DNA from: Lutimonas vermicola
GTDB taxonomy: Bacteria; Bacteroidota; Bacteroidia; Flavobacteriales; Flavobacteriaceae
Assembly: GCF_038433205.1 (NCBI RefSeq)
Contig: NZ_JBCDNA010000001.1
Location: forward strand, 930,001-994,000
DNA: 64,000 bases
Direction: 5' to 3'
How positions within the stretch are numbered: position 1 is the first letter of the stretch; every line of letters begins with the position of its first letter. This document shows, one piece after another, positions 35,717 to 43,160 of the stretch. A model generated the notes under the pieces. That model did no database searches, had not been told where the DNA came from, and saw only the letters and a program-made list of their open reading frames with translations. Both the position numbers and the translations under genes were made by a program.

Positions 35717-36802
35717 TTATTTCAATTCAATGCGCCCATAGGCCATCAAATTTTTTCCACCGGTTTGATTTACCACATAAACCACATATTTTAACCGGTA
35801 TCTGGAATCCACAAACTGCTTAAAATAATCGTTGTTATTATAATCAATAGCCATTGAGGTCGGAAACATGATTCCCGGTGCCCATTTATCTTCTTCTATT
35901 TGATAAGGGAAACCAAAGGATAGTAATGCCTGCCCCTCTCGATTAAACACCTGAACGAGTCGTGTGGTGGAATCAACCACCAGAATATTGCCTTCGCGAT
36001 CAACGGCTATACTTTTTGGCCTGTTGAATAATCCGTAACCATTGCCCTGACCTCCAAAACTTTTGACAAGATTAGCTTCATGGTCATATACCTTTACTTT
36101 ATAGGCACCGGCATCAAGAATATAGACAAACTCATCATCCAGGTCAAAATCCATGGGCATGTATACAAAATCATCATTTTCAACGATCACATCTTTTTTA
36201 GGGATCTGGTCTATCCATTGATGCGTCTCTTTGCTGTAAATGTTGATTCTTTTTGTAGCTAAATCACTGATATAGATCCTATCTCCTTTTATCCTGATCC
36301 TGGAAGGCCTTTCGTTTTCGGGAACCTTAAAATCATATTTTAATTTTCCTTTGTTATCAAAGACCATAATGGTTGCAGTTTTTGAATCCAGTATATACCT
36401 GTCGTCATTGGTATCTACAAAAGCAGATAAAACAAAAGTAAGGTCCTTGTGAAAAGGTTTGAACTGGGTAAATGATTCAGTTTCCAGATCAATGATATTA
36501 AGACCTTTTAAACCGATATCTGCCACATATATTTTTGATTTTTCTACAGTTATTCCATAAGGCTTGCTCATAAATTCAAGTTTAGAGGCCCCTATAACAG
36601 ATTCCTCGAATCTGGATTGTTTTTCAATATCCTTGTTGGTGGAGATCCCTTTTAGGTATTGAAAATGGGCAGTATCAGCATTTTTGGGGTAGAATATTTT
36701 ATCAGCTGCATTGCTCTTTTGATCCGGCTGTAATTTTGGGGAACAAGAAGAGAAAACAGCAAAAACAGTTATCAAATACAGTAATGGATGTATGATTTTC
36801 AT
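35717..36802 (-). CDS. NHL-repeat six-bladed propeller lipoprotein
   Basis: A lipoprotein of 361 residues (lipobox FSSC). Propeller repeats include 'KPYGITVEKSKIYVADIG', 'PSRIRIKGDRIYISDLA' and 'RPKSIAVDREGNILVVDST'. It is the first gene of the cytochrome-barrel-cytochrome operon, 77 bp ahead of the 9-haem lipoprotein, behind an FNR-like promoter. It is one of three NHL proteins in the window, each directly before a multihaem cytochrome. A scaffold or assembly role for the conduit is possible; no enzymatic motif is visible. Confidence 0.88.
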   Translation of the reverse strand: MKIIHPLLYLITVFAVFSSCSPKLQPDQKSNAADKIFYPKNADTAHFQYLKGISTNKDIEKQSRFEESVIGASKLEFMSKPYGITVEKSKIYVADIGLKGLNIIDLETESFTQFKPFHKDLTFVLSAFVDTNDDRYILDSKTATIMVFDNKGKLKYDFKVPENERPSRIRIKGDRIYISDLATKRINIYSKETHQWIDQIPKKDVIVENDDFVYMPMDFDLDDEFVYILDAGAYKVKVYDHEANLVKSFGGQGNGYGLFNRPKSIAVDREGNILVVDSTTRLVQVFNREGQALLSFGFPYQIEEDKWAPGIMFPTSMAIDYNNNDYFKQFVDSRYRLKYVVYVVNQTGGKNLMAYGRIELK

Positions 36803-36843
36803 GTGTAAAAATATTAGGTTAAAAGTGTACTTTTATATCCTTA

Positions 36844-36886
36844 CAAAATTAGCTTAAAACTTATAATTAAAACATGATAAACGTCA
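36844..36886 (-). promoter_or_regulatory. FNR-like dyad and -7 box for the porin-cytochrome operon
   Basis: TGAT-AAAC-GTCA (36875-36886) and, on the minus strand, the -7 box TAATTTTG (36851-36844). The dyad centre is 29.5 bp from the first base of the box. The leader to the start codon is about 35 nt. Confidence 0.7.
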
Positions 36887-36953
36887 GCTACAATAATTTG
36901 TAAACCACTTATAAACAACACTATATGTTAAAAAAAATATATTTTATATAAAA

Positions 36954-36978
36954 TAAAAAAGGCGGTATAAATACCGCC
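36954..36978 (-). terminator. Terminator of the tetrahaem cytochrome gene
   Basis: GGCGGTA (36961-36967) pairs with TACCGCC (36972-36978), with an A run at 36954-36960 that gives a U tract on the minus strand. A T run also follows on the plus strand. Confidence 0.85.
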
Positions 36979-37001
36979 TTTTTCTAATTCATACACAATC
37001 A

Positions 37002-37682
37002 TTATTTAACATGACAAGTCAAGCAAAGCGCACTGTCATCATTCGTTACTCTTAATAATTTCGAAATAACGGCAGGCTGGTGCATACTATGACAAGAAGC
37101 ACATTCTACTGTATTACCAGCACCATAGAGGTAACCACCAGCAGCAATTAAAACAGCTGGATCAACCATTTGCTGAAGTCCAGCATCTGTTGCATTTGCA
37201 GGATAGGTAACTGAAATTGGATGGTCATTAGACAAGTCCAATTCAAAGTTGGCATAAGAATCCGCAGCTTGCATTGCAAGAGCTCCTGTGGCTCCACCAT
37301 AAGCATCTAAATTAGCGGTACCATCATGGCATCCCAGGCATAAGGCTGAGGCACCTGAAGGAGCAGTAATTGTACCTTCAATAGTACCTCCCTCAGGATA
37401 CGTAGTAAACGCTGCTCCATTAGCAGCGGTGTGATCCCATAAAGGAAGCTCAGTTGTTGCGTTGTGAGGTGTATGACACACGGCACAAACTCCATTACCG
37501 TCTCCTGGAAGCGTGGACTTAGCAAAGGTATAAGGAACCCCTTGGTCACCACCGGTACCATCCATAAAGTTATGTGCAGCATTTTTGTCTGCTCCACCTA
37601 ATTCTTTTGCAGTAAATTGTGAGTAAGCAAAAGTCACAAAAAAGACTGCTGTCAGTGTTAATATAAAATTTTTTGTTCTCAT
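37002..37682 (-). CDS. Tetrahaem c-type cytochrome
   Basis: A protein of 226 residues with a cleavable signal peptide (ending 'FAYSQ') and four CXXCH motifs: CAVCH, CLGCH, CASCH and CLTCH. The first half shares with the 12-haem protein the pattern 'CHTPHNATTELPLWDH', a CLGCHDGT-type motif and 'NDHPISVTY', so the two are relatives. It is monocistronic: its own FNR-like promoter and its own terminator. It may be an abundant soluble or surface electron shuttle. Confidence 0.92.
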   Translation of the reverse strand: MRTKNFILTLTAVFFVTFAYSQFTAKELGGADKNAAHNFMDGTGGDQGVPYTFAKSTLPGDGNGVCAVCHTPHNATTELPLWDHTAANGAAFTTYPEGGTIEGTITAPSGASALCLGCHDGTANLDAYGGATGALAMQAADSYANFELDLSNDHPISVTYPANATDAGLQQMVDPAVLIAAGGYLYGAGNTVECASCHSMHQPAVISKLLRVTNDDSALCLTCHVK

Positions 37683-37736
37683 AAGGATTAATTTAAATTA
37701 AAAGTTTTTTTAAATATTTAAAATTATTATCATGTA

Positions 37737-37780
37737 TAAATTTAAAAGGTAAAACGACCTTAAAACGATGATTTTTATCA
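37737..37780 (-). promoter_or_regulatory. FNR-like dyad for the tetrahaem cytochrome
   Basis: ATGAT-TTTT-ATCAT is a perfect dyad (37768-37781). The best minus-strand -7 box is TAAATTTA (37744-37737), 30.5 bp from the dyad centre, one base more than at the other promoters. Confidence 0.6.
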
Positions 37781-37781
37781 T

Positions 37782-38115
37782 GTTTTGTGACTTTGGTTAC
37801 ATTTATATGTGCTTTTTTAACATTTTTTTAATACTATTTTATAACTATTTGATTTGGTGGCTTTTAAAAATGACTATTGTTTATATCTTGAAAATCATAT
37901 TAAAATTTAAGATAGCGTTAGATGTTGATTTGCAACTTTTTACATTATTTATATTGTGTCTAAATAAAGTCTGGTGTCTCAATTTTAGGAATATAAGAAC
38001 ACTTATGACTAAAAAAATAAATCGGACTAAATTGTCCTTTATTATTTAAAAGGAGGATGTTATGAAATGGTTTTTTGCGAGGTTGTAATCAAATTGAAAG
38101 AATAAACCTTATTCA
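37782..38115. other. AT-rich intergenic stretch, no gene supported
   Basis: Apart from the regulatory dyad at its left edge I see nothing functional here. An open frame at 37768-38049 on the plus strand encodes only low-complexity hydrophobic sequence typical of AT-rich DNA and begins inside the regulatory site. Confidence 0.6.
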
Positions 38116-39810
38116 TCAATAATCATCCCCATCTGCACTATGGGTATAATTGACGACCCCCCTGGGGTCATGGCAGGTCATAAAACACTTTTTTTGATCA
38201 AGGTCGATCAGTTTTCCATTCACAGGGTTAGGCTGAATAACCGCCTGGTCAAAGTTAATGCCGTAAGCATTTTCTGTCAAATTGCCTCCCTCATAGCCAT
38301 GTGGATCATGACAGGCATTACAGCCAATGGTTTCCATAAAATGACCTTCACTGATCTGGGTGTGTATATTGGTAACGGCATTTACCTCATGACATTCAAA
38401 GCACAGAGTGAAATTACTCTGGATCAACGAAGGCCAGGCCTTACCTAATAATGGGGTCTTGTCCATAATATAATTGGCCTTTAAAATTCGCGGGTAAATG
38501 GAACCGTGGGGCCCTGTTGGTGCATTCTCATCATCACTGGAATGGCAGGATGAACAGTAGATCATACTGCTCGCATTATAAGGACTTATAAGGCCTCGAG
38601 GATTGGTGTTTTTGCCTTGCTCCAAAACCGGGTGCATGGAAACATTATTAGGGTCAAAATCCAGCCTTGTATTGGAAGAACCCAGATAGCGCGTTGTATT
38701 TTGTTGTACCATGGGGTTGTCAGCATGGCAGCGAAAACAGATCTCATATTCAAAATTAGATGCATTGATTTCTGAACCGAATTTATCAACTCCTTTCACA
38801 TTCAAATTGGCACCCTTTACAAAAGGTGCCTGGGCCTCTGTTCCATTTGCAGCATGTGCATTATGGCAATCCACACATTCCACGTGCTTGGTTTTATTGA
38901 CATCTGACTCAACCGGATCGTGAATTCCAGAATAGGCATATACATCGTGCCTGTACGCTTTAGAAAACTCTGTTTGAATATTCGATTCTGTAACGTTACC
39001 ATTATGGCAATCCAGGCAATTGTCCTCTTCAGGTAAATGCTTTAACAAGCGTTCTTTCCCGGCAGCATTATGCGTATCATGGCAATTGGAACATCCGTTT
39101 TCAGCCACATTCGCATAAGGAGAATCCATATGGGACCATGGATTTGGAGAAATACCATTCCATATTTTTCCTGCCGTCTTATGGTCACTGGTATCCCAAT
39201 ATTTCTTGTCATGACAGGTATAGCAGAGCTCAGAAAATTGGTTGGATTTTTTTAAAAAATTCCCTTCCAGGTTCTTATGAGAGTCATGGCATGATGTACA
39301 TTGTAATTTATTGTTTTTATCCAAAACATGTAATGGCAATGTTGACGGCTGAATCAATTCTCCATCCGAAACGGCTACATTGGAATCATATGTAAAGGAA
39401 ATAGGATGGTCATCCGACAGGTCCGTACCCAAATTACCCCTTTTGGTCATGGAATGAGAAAATGACATACTATTCGGGTTTTTATAAGTATTACCCATAG
39501 CAACAGTTCCGTCATGGCATGACAAACATAAAATGGAGGTTCCGTCGGGCTGACCCGGATTGGCATCCAGGGTCGAACTATCATATAAGGTGTAAACCGC
39601 ACCTGACTGTTTACGGTTCCACATGGGCCCTTTCGGATTGGCAGTATGGTTGGTATGGCAAAATATGCAAACCCTGGAATCATCCATTGTTTTTACCCTG
39701 CCCTTTCCTGTAGCTGACAAGTTGTGCTTAGACTGGGAGACTCCCTGCCCCAGTACCCTGCCCGCAGGCAAAATAAATAAAATCAATATGAGGATCGCTA
39801 TTTTATTCAT
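38116..39810 (-). CDS. Dodecahaem-type c-type cytochrome (11 CXXCH + 1 CX3CH)
   Basis: A protein of 564 residues with a signal peptide (ending 'GRVLGQ'). Eleven CXXCH motifs are visible: CIFCH, CLSCH, CTSCH, CYTCH, CSNCH, CLDCH, CVDCH, CFRCH, CSSCH, CFECH and CNACH. A C-terminal CFMTCH (CX3CH, 38170-38187) follows. The N-terminal third is homologous in layout to the tetrahaem protein at 37002-37682. The gene overlaps the preceding NHL gene by 4 bases (ATGA), so the two proteins are made together. The CX3CH near the C-terminus also occurs in the 11-haem protein of the neighbouring operon. Confidence 0.93.
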   Translation of the reverse strand: MNKIAILILILFILPAGRVLGQGVSQSKHNLSATGKGRVKTMDDSRVCIFCHTNHTANPKGPMWNRKQSGAVYTLYDSSTLDANPGQPDGTSILCLSCHDGTVAMGNTYKNPNSMSFSHSMTKRGNLGTDLSDDHPISFTYDSNVAVSDGELIQPSTLPLHVLDKNNKLQCTSCHDSHKNLEGNFLKKSNQFSELCYTCHDKKYWDTSDHKTAGKIWNGISPNPWSHMDSPYANVAENGCSNCHDTHNAAGKERLLKHLPEEDNCLDCHNGNVTESNIQTEFSKAYRHDVYAYSGIHDPVESDVNKTKHVECVDCHNAHAANGTEAQAPFVKGANLNVKGVDKFGSEINASNFEYEICFRCHADNPMVQQNTTRYLGSSNTRLDFDPNNVSMHPVLEQGKNTNPRGLISPYNASSMIYCSSCHSSDDENAPTGPHGSIYPRILKANYIMDKTPLLGKAWPSLIQSNFTLCFECHEVNAVTNIHTQISEGHFMETIGCNACHDPHGYEGGNLTENAYGINFDQAVIQPNPVNGKLIDLDQKKCFMTCHDPRGVVNYTHSADGDDY

Positions 39811-40862
39811 TTTGTAAAAATCAATTCAAAAACCTGTATTCTTTTGTTATAACTGTCGGCCACATAAATGTGATCGTTCTGGTCAATAAAAATTCCGGAA
39901 GGCATCCAGAATTCACTTTGGTTCCTGCCCTGCTTACCAAACTGGTATAAATAATTTCCCTGCTGATCAAAGATCTGTACCCCGTGAAACAAAGCGTCCA
40001 CGAGGTAAATATGACCATGGCTGTCTGTGGCTATTCCTTTAGGGCTTGCTATAAAACCAGTACCATTGCCATTTTCACCAAACATGGAAACAAAATTACC
40101 CTCTGCATCAAAGATCTGAATGCGGTAGTTCAGCGCATCCACAACATAGGCCTGGCCCTGTTTGTCTATCCAGATAGAAGTGGGATAATTGAACTCTCCG
40201 GGCCCACTGCCTCTTTGTCCGAAAGACCTGAGCTTATTTCCGCTGAGGTCAAGAATCGAAACCTGGTGAGCACCGGTTTCAACTACCCAGATTTCATGGG
40301 CCGATGCTGCGTAAGCTATCCCGGTAGGCTGCTGGAGTTTTAATTGTGGATGTAACGGCTTCAGTTTTTTCTGATCCTCATTCAAAACATAGATCATATT
40401 GAGTTTGGAATCTGTAAATAATAAATCTTTGTTAGGCATCATACAAGCAGCCACCAATGAAGGGAAAACACTGTCGCTTTTGCGCAGTAAGCGTGGAATT
40501 TCCAATTCCGACTCGTCAGTGAAGAAAATGGTTCCGTTTCCCTGGTCAAGTACAATATTTTCATTTCTATTCAACGGGATCACAGACATGGGTTTCTGAA
40601 AAGAGGTCAGTTCACCTTTTCCAAGTAACAAACGTTTGAGCCATCCCTTTTTTTCAACAGCCCTCTCAATATTCTTTTCAGGGATCTGTTTGATCCAACG
40701 CACCTGGTTCTGATCAAAAAAATCAAGTACATCCACATCAAGTGTGTCCTGCGCACTTATATTACCGGCATGAAACAAGAACACAGCCAGGCAACAATAA
40801 TATGTTAAAGTTTGGATTAACTGCCTGATTATCATAATGTATTGATTCTTTATTGCCTTCAT
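39807..40862 (-). CDS. NHL-repeat propeller protein paired with the 12-haem cytochrome
   Basis: A protein of 351 residues from ATG 40862 (a TTG one codon upstream is less likely) with a signal peptide ending 'GNISAQ'. The beta-propeller repeats are clear: 'QPTGIAYAASAHEIWVVETG', 'YPTSIWIDKQGQAYVVDALN', 'SPKGIATDSHGHIYLVDALF' and 'MPSGIFIDQNDHIYVADSYN'. It has no lipobox. The stop overlaps the start of the cytochrome gene by 4 bases, the tightest NHL-cytochrome pairing in the window. Confidence 0.9.
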   Translation of the reverse strand: MKAIKNQYIMIIRQLIQTLTYYCCLAVFLFHAGNISAQDTLDVDVLDFFDQNQVRWIKQIPEKNIERAVEKKGWLKRLLLGKGELTSFQKPMSVIPLNRNENIVLDQGNGTIFFTDESELEIPRLLRKSDSVFPSLVAACMMPNKDLLFTDSKLNMIYVLNEDQKKLKPLHPQLKLQQPTGIAYAASAHEIWVVETGAHQVSILDLSGNKLRSFGQRGSGPGEFNYPTSIWIDKQGQAYVVDALNYRIQIFDAEGNFVSMFGENGNGTGFIASPKGIATDSHGHIYLVDALFHGVQIFDQQGNYLYQFGKQGRNQSEFWMPSGIFIDQNDHIYVADSYNKRIQVFELIFTK

Positions 40863-40884
40863 CAAAAAATAGATGCTTCTATAG

Positions 40885-40927
40885 CAAAATTAGCATATTA
40901 GGTTCAGCTGAATTATGACGATTATCA
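40885..40927 (-). promoter_or_regulatory. FNR-like dyad and -7 box for the NHL / 12-haem operon
   Basis: ATGAC-GATT-ATCAT (40915-40928) with minus-strand -7 box TAATTTTG (40892-40885); centre-to-box distance 29.5 bp. Confidence 0.7.
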
Positions 40928-41138
40928 TGTAAATCTGAGTACCCATGCCGCTGAAAACCCATGATATAAGAGAAAGATCAACGTGTCGCAATTGTCTTAC
41001 ATCCATTGCTTTGATTCATTTGTCAAAATAGGTATATATATATGGTGTACGGATTCATACCTCATCATACTTATTTCATCAATAAAGCTTTCCTGTAAAA
41101 TCGTTGTTCCTTGTAGTTCGAGACCGGAACAAATTATA

Positions 41139-41181
41139 TGACATAAGACATATTTATTGCTTTGATTATTTATTAGTTTTG
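41139..41181 (+). promoter_or_regulatory. Degenerate FNR-like dyad and -7 box for the CBM9-like gene
   Basis: TGAC-ATAA-GACA (41139-41150) has one mismatch to the TGAY-N4-RTCA pattern and is 29.5 bp from the -7 box TAGTTTTG (41174-41181). The remainder of the 335-bp divergent region (40863-41197) shows nothing further beyond the minus-strand promoter at 40885-40927. Confidence 0.5.
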
Positions 41182-41197
41182 TTTTTTAATATTGTTC

Positions 41198-41812
41198 ATG
41201 ATGAAATCTAATATGCGCCTTCTTATTTTATTATTCCTGTCATTTCAGTCATTGGCCTACAGCCAAAGTCAATCCCTGCAATTATCACCAACTTCTGAGT
41301 CGCCCAAAGTTGATGGTATGGTTTCACTGAAAGAATGGCAAGGTTCTTTAAAGCTGGAGATGAAGAGAACCCCAAAATGGAAAGTCGGTATTCAGGTTAC
41401 CTATGATAAAGAAAATATTTATGTGGCTTTTAGCAATCTTGCTTATCCTGAAATGCCTAAACTGAATGCAGAAGTAATGATCCAAACTGATTTGAGCACC
41501 AACGATTGGAGCGACAATACCTTTTGGTTTCATTCGTCGTACAGTAATTGTGAAGCTCAGGGAAAATATTATTACTGGGAATCCTGCTCTGATAATGCAA
41601 CTGGATGGGAGGCAAATACCTTTCCCCTGGAAAAAGGTAAACCACATATGGAATTTAAGATTAGTTTTTCCAAACTTCAATTGGAATCTCCTGCTCCCGG
41701 AACAAAAATAAGGCTTGCCTTTAAGCTAAGTGATGCCAAAGAATTTCACACCTACTGGCCTTCTGATGCCTCCATACAAAAACCAGCAACCTGGGGTGTT
41801 GTCATTTTTTAA
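41198..41812 (+). CDS. Secreted CBM9 / DOMON-like domain protein
   Basis: A protein of about 204 residues with a signal peptide ending 'LAYSQ'; ATG 41198 or 41201 is preferred over the upstream TTG. The single domain starts 'PKVDGMVSLKEWQG', has 'GIQVTYDKENIYVAFSN' and ends 'YWPSDASIQKPATWGVVIF'. It matches the carbohydrate-binding-module-9/DOMON-like fold that also forms the haem-b gamma subunit of ethylbenzene-dehydrogenase-type enzymes. Whether it binds haem or a sugar cannot be decided. It shares the promoter geometry of the cytochrome genes, which favours an electron-transfer role. Confidence 0.7.
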   Translation: MMKSNMRLLILLFLSFQSLAYSQSQSLQLSPTSESPKVDGMVSLKEWQGSLKLEMKRTPKWKVGIQVTYDKENIYVAFSNLAYPEMPKLNAEVMIQTDLSTNDWSDNTFWFHSSYSNCEAQGKYYYWESCSDNATGWEANTFPLEKGKPHMEFKISFSKLQLESPAPGTKIRLAFKLSDAKEFHTYWPSDASIQKPATWGVVIF

Positions 41813-41846
41813 ATAAAAAAATCTTTTTTGTTTTTTTATTTAAAAA
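41806..41846 (+). terminator. A/T-only hairpin after the CBM9-like gene
   Basis: The arms 41806-41821 and 41831-41846 are perfect complements over 16 bp but contain only A and T, so the stem is weak. It includes the stop codon. A terminator role is possible. Confidence 0.4.
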
Positions 41847-42018
41847 GCACCTCGTTTTGATTTCAAACCTGATCCTTTAGGCCGTCTTAATATTTATTGA
41901 GAAATAGTTGTCTTTACAAGGCGCAGCAATCAAATCCTGTTTTAAAACTGATGTTTTAATCCAAACAATCACATGCATTTTCAGCTGTATTATTCTTTCT
42001 CTGTTGATTGAGAACATT

Positions 42019-42087
42019 GAATTGTAACCTAAGTCACAATTCTATGATTAAAGTCATAAAATCTGTGATTTTAACTTTTTAGCTTTG
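42019..42087 (+). promoter_or_regulatory. Two tandem dyads and -7 box upstream of the first FeS/NrfD cassette
   Basis: The proximal dyad ATGAT-TAAA-GTCAT (42044-42057) has its centre 29.5 bp before the -7 box TAGCTTTG (42080-42087). A second, longer dyad at 42019-42042 (arms GAATTGTAAC / GTCACAATTC, one mismatch, 4-bp spacer) is centred exactly 20 bp further upstream. The leader to the start codon is about 160 nt; I see no gene in 41813-42249. Confidence 0.7.
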
Positions 42088-42249
42088 AATCGTTTTAAGT
42101 TGCTAAGTTCTTTTGAAATTATGTTTTAAGATAAATCATTGATGAAACGAGAAAATGACTGGAAACCGATGTTTTGATCCTAAATAAATTCACTTGTACG
42201 TGCATCACAAAGAAACGATAATCTAAATTCTTACATATACTTTAAGCTT

Positions 42250-43158
42250 ATGGATGATAAAAATTCCAAAATAGACTCTAGAAGACTTTTTTTAAAAAAA
42301 CTATCTGCCGGCGGGGTCATGGCGGCCTCTGGTCTGGGTATGCTATCACTTGATTCCTGTAAGGAAACTTCTAAAGAAAAAACAACGGTAATGACCCCGG
42401 AAGGGAAGCTGGTACAGATTCCAAATTCAGAAATTCATGAATTAGAGCACGGTCATCCTGCGGCTAATCCTACCGAGGCGCGCATAGGAATTCCGGGAAA
42501 AAAATATGTCATGGTAGTCGATCTGGCCAAATGTAAAAATGCAAGGAAATGCGTAGCCGCATGCGACAAGCATCATAAATTAACCCCGGAAAGGCCTTAT
42601 ATCAAGGTTCTCAAAATGCAGGACAACGAAAAATCATCACCTTACTGGATGCCAAAAACATGTTTTCATTGTGATAATCCTCCATGTGTAAAAGTTTGCC
42701 CGGTTGGTGCAACCTATAAACGAACCGATGGTATCGTCCTGATAGATAATGAGCGTTGCATTGGATGCCGTTTTTGTATGGCAGCCTGTCCGTATTCAGC
42801 ACGGGTTTTTAACTGGGGTGAGCCGCCAGTTGCAGATCAAAATGAAGACTATTCACCTGAAACGAGCATGCCGAGCAAAATAGGAACTGTAGCAAAATGT
42901 GATTTCTGCCCTGAAATGTGTCGCAACGACAAACTTCCCCATTGCGTCACAGCATGCCCTAACGGGGTGGTTTATTTTGGAAATGAGTTAGATGACTCAG
43001 TCACCAATGGAGAAGAAACAGTCAGGTTGTCAACACTGCTCAAGAAAAAAGCCGGATATCGCTATCTAGAGGATCTGGGCACAAATCCACGTGTTTATTA
43101 TTTACCTCCTGTTAACAGGTTATTCCCATTCGAAAAAACCACTCAAGAAAATAGTTAA
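42250..43158 (+). CDS. Tat-exported 4Fe-4S protein of a NrfD-type complex (cassette 1)
   Basis: A protein of 302 residues with a twin-arginine signal (SRRLFLKKL, R11-R12). It carries four DmsB/NrfC-like cysteine groups: C95/C101/C105; C138/C141/C146/C150; C170/C173/C176/C180; C217/C220/C232/C236, plus C224. The first group is CX5CX3C: the second cysteine of the usual CX2CX2CX3C is Ala98. The domain before the clusters ('MTPEGKLVQIPNSEI') recurs in the cassette-2 protein. It is followed after 2 bases by the NrfD-like gene. The expected role is to relay electrons from menaquinol at the NrfD subunit to cytochromes. No molybdopterin subunit is nearby. Confidence 0.92.
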   Translation: MDDKNSKIDSRRLFLKKLSAGGVMAASGLGMLSLDSCKETSKEKTTVMTPEGKLVQIPNSEIHELEHGHPAANPTEARIGIPGKKYVMVVDLAKCKNARKCVAACDKHHKLTPERPYIKVLKMQDNEKSSPYWMPKTCFHCDNPPCVKVCPVGATYKRTDGIVLIDNERCIGCRFCMAACPYSARVFNWGEPPVADQNEDYSPETSMPSKIGTVAKCDFCPEMCRNDKLPHCVTACPNGVVYFGNELDDSVTNGEETVRLSTLLKKKAGYRYLEDLGTNPRVYYLPPVNRLFPFEKTTQENS

Positions 43159-43160
43159 TC

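Noticed and set aside
37768..38049. Plus-strand open frame of 93 codons
   Set aside because: It begins inside a regulatory dyad, has AT-driven low-complexity hydrophobic content and no ribosome binding site or similarity that I can see.
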